Shown: positions 62,793-64,000 of the stretch, piece by piece
Layout: every line of letters begins with the position of its first letter
Position numbering within the stretch: position 1 is the first letter of the stretch
Source of the DNA: an uncultured Eubacterium sp.
GTDB lineage: Bacteria > Bacillota > Clostridia > Lachnospirales > Lachnospiraceae
Length of the DNA: 64,000 nt
Reading direction: 5' to 3'
NCBI GenBank assembly: GCA_910583555.1
Contig: CAJTXO010000003.1
Location: 124,001 to 188,000 of the forward strand
The notes under the pieces: model-generated
Database searches by the model: none
The model's input: only the letters and a program-made list of their open reading frames with translations
What the model was told of the DNA's origin: nothing
Position numbers and translations under genes: made by a program

Positions 62793-64000
62793 ATGAAACG
62801 ATTGAAAAAATATATTTGCATGTATCTTATTGCCGCCCTGACTATCACAGGTATTTCAATTCCAACAAAAGCGGCAGAAAAGAGAGAAAAGCCAGAACAG
62901 GCTGAAACAAAGGAGAGAACCGCTCCTATCACACCGGCACCTACAAAACTGCCGGAGCAGACGATGGTGCCGAAACCGACCGGAAATCCCTCTGTAAGCA
63001 CCAAACCGACTGAATATCCTTCCGTGAGCGCGAGCCCGGCACCGAGCTACGGCCCCAAACTGGCAGCACCGGTTTTACATACGGCAACCGCGGATGAAAA
63101 AGGCATTCATGTTGATTTTTCCAGCGTAGAAGGGGCTCGGATGTATTACATTTACATCCGCAAAGCCGGAAGCGCAAGCGGTTTTTTTGAGATCAGCGAG
63201 TTGGCCGCGGAACGTTATGAAACTGTCATGGCGCAGGGCGGAGTATTTTTGTCGGTAGAAGAGGAGGACGTGGAACTCGGGATATCCTATGAGATCATGG
63301 TGCGCTCGTCGAAAAACTATATCATTTCGCAGGATAGTAATATCCTCCGTGCCGACATGCCGCAGGATATCGTGGCAGGAGTGTCGGCGAAAGCGTCAAG
63401 TCAAAGTTCCGTTACGATCGAGTGGGACAGGCTGCGGGGCGTGAATGGCTATGAGATCCAGTTCAGCCTGACCGAAAACGGACCATACCAAACGGCTGTC
63501 ATTCTTCAGGATAATGCGGCCACTTCATGGGTGCATCACAACTTAGAGCTTGGAACGACCTATTACTATAAAGTGTACGCGCTGGGAGAGGTGACGAAAA
63601 GTTACGCGGCAGCTGTCGTAACATGTCTGGTGACCTTTGAGAAACCGAAAGGGATCCAGAGTAAGATGGCGGGCCCCAAAAAAATGAAACTGAGCTGGAA
63701 AAACGTCAGCGGCGCGGACGGCTACATCATTTACCGTTCGGAGACGAAAAACGAATGGCATAAAGGAAAGCTGAAAAAGTACAAGGTGCTGCGCGGTGAA
63801 AAGAACACAAAACTGACTGTGCCCAAAGTGAAAAACGGCATGTGCTATCACTACGAGATTCTGGCATACGCAGTAAAAAAAGGTGTGACGATCGAGGGAA
63901 ATACCGCGTCATACAGCCGGTACGCCGATTACTACGGACACGAAAACGAAAGCTACGATCATCGTTGGAAGCGGATCTACCAAAATAAAAAAACAGAATA
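62793..64000 (+). CDS. Secreted protein with fibronectin-III-like domains (3' end outside window)
   Basis: The frame from ATG 62793 (GGAGAGGAAA upstream) stays open to the right edge, at least 402 codons. Residues 1-28 are a Sec signal peptide (MKRLKKYICMYLIAALTITG, with cleavage near TKAA). Residues about 30-90 form a Pro/Thr/Lys-rich linker. Then come three beta-sandwich-like repeats, each with a W or Y-x-Y pattern: RMYYIYIRKAG, VTIEWDRLRGVNGYEIQFS and MKLSWKNVSGADGYIIYRS, typical of fibronectin type III. Such modular proteins usually sit on the cell surface and act in adhesion or carbohydrate binding. Any catalytic or anchor domain would be beyond the window. Confidence 0.82.
   Translation, partial: MKRLKKYICMYLIAALTITGISIPTKAAEKREKPEQAETKERTAPITPAPTKLPEQTMVPKPTGNPSVSTKPTEYPSVSASPAPSYGPKLAAPVLHTATADEKGIHVDFSSVEGARMYYIYIRKAGSASGFFEISELAAERYETVMAQGGVFLSVEEEDVELGISYEIMVRSSKNYIISQDSNILRADMPQDIVAGVSAKASSQSSVTIEWDRLRGVNGYEIQFSLTENGPYQTAVILQDNAATSWVHHNLELGTTYYYKVYALGEVTKSYAAAVVTCLVTFEKPKGIQSKMAGPKKMKLSWKNVSGADGYIIYRSETKNEWHKGKLKKYKVLRGEKNTKLTVPKVKNGMCYHYEILAYAVKKGVTIEGNTASYSRYADYYGHENESYDHRWKRIYQNKKTE

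Noticed and set aside
1..64000. tRNA, rRNA, riboswitch and complete IS elements
   Set aside because: None recognised by eye on either strand; a covariance-model search would be needed to rule out small structured RNAs.

Overview
The window looks like a chromosomal segment of a flagellated, anaerobic, Gram-positive Clostridia, most likely a Lachnospiraceae relative. Reasons are the flagellin end at the left edge, the tig-clpP-clpX-lon-engB gene order, glycogen genes glgA/glgB, a gap-pgk-tpiA block, strong AGGAGG ribosome binding sites and SigA-type promoters. Species cannot be fixed from sequence alone. Almost all genes lie on the + strand.

Layout. (1) 1-13.9 kb, surface and accessory region: flagellin C-terminus, two paralogous LicD-type transferases (the second frameshifted), a propeller-like protein, a polysaccharide pyruvyl transferase, an Fe-S F420H2-dehydrogenase-like protein, a HisC-like aminotransferase, and a TagD-type cytidylyltransferase fused to a Gfo/Idh/MocA oxidoreductase. 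These are followed by a CRISPR array with no cas genes, a truncated radical-SAM remnant and a lone phosphonopyruvate decarboxylase. The cluster probably builds and attaches a nucleotide-activated phospho- or phosphono-substituent to a surface glycan. (2) 14.1-18.4 kb: a decayed two-component/ABC exporter module; one deletion removed the kinase ATP-binding end and the start of the ABC ATPase. (3) 18.4-35 kb: an Rpn-type nuclease, lytic transglycosylase, gpmI, mnmA, an AT-rich LuxR-regulator/metallopeptidase pair, glmM with a 101-bp tandem duplication at its 3' end, a GH8 enzyme, then the protein quality-control operon tig-clpP-clpX-lon-engB and cysE. (4) 35-42.4 kb, accessory island: an AlbA/Schlafen-type regulator, a frameshifted GNAT gene, a small membrane protein, a ParE/Phd toxin-antitoxin pair, two decayed AlbA-gene scars, a VanZ-like protein and an orphan antitoxin. 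(5) 42.5-64 kb, mostly core: DUF1015, DUF624, glgB, M16C peptidase, GNAT, a second Rpn nuclease, a 46-aa membrane protein, era, recO, D-lactate dehydrogenase, an SsuBC-like transporter without binding protein, glgA, gap, pgk, tpiA, a decayed GNAT toxin-antitoxin module, and the start of a secreted fibronectin-III-like protein running off the right edge.

The most notable signals are these. The orphan CRISPR array has its own promoter, a Cas6-style stem plus 8-nt tag, and a last spacer carrying an 11-nt inverted copy of the repeat. A nested palindromic element of about 105 bp lies at 50.86-50.96 kb. The accessory regions show repeated scars of gene decay (HK-ABC deletion, AlbA scars, three single-base frameshifts). 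Two genes, a 46-aa membrane protein and the right-edge secreted protein, were read directly from the sequence. No tRNA or rRNA gene was recognised.
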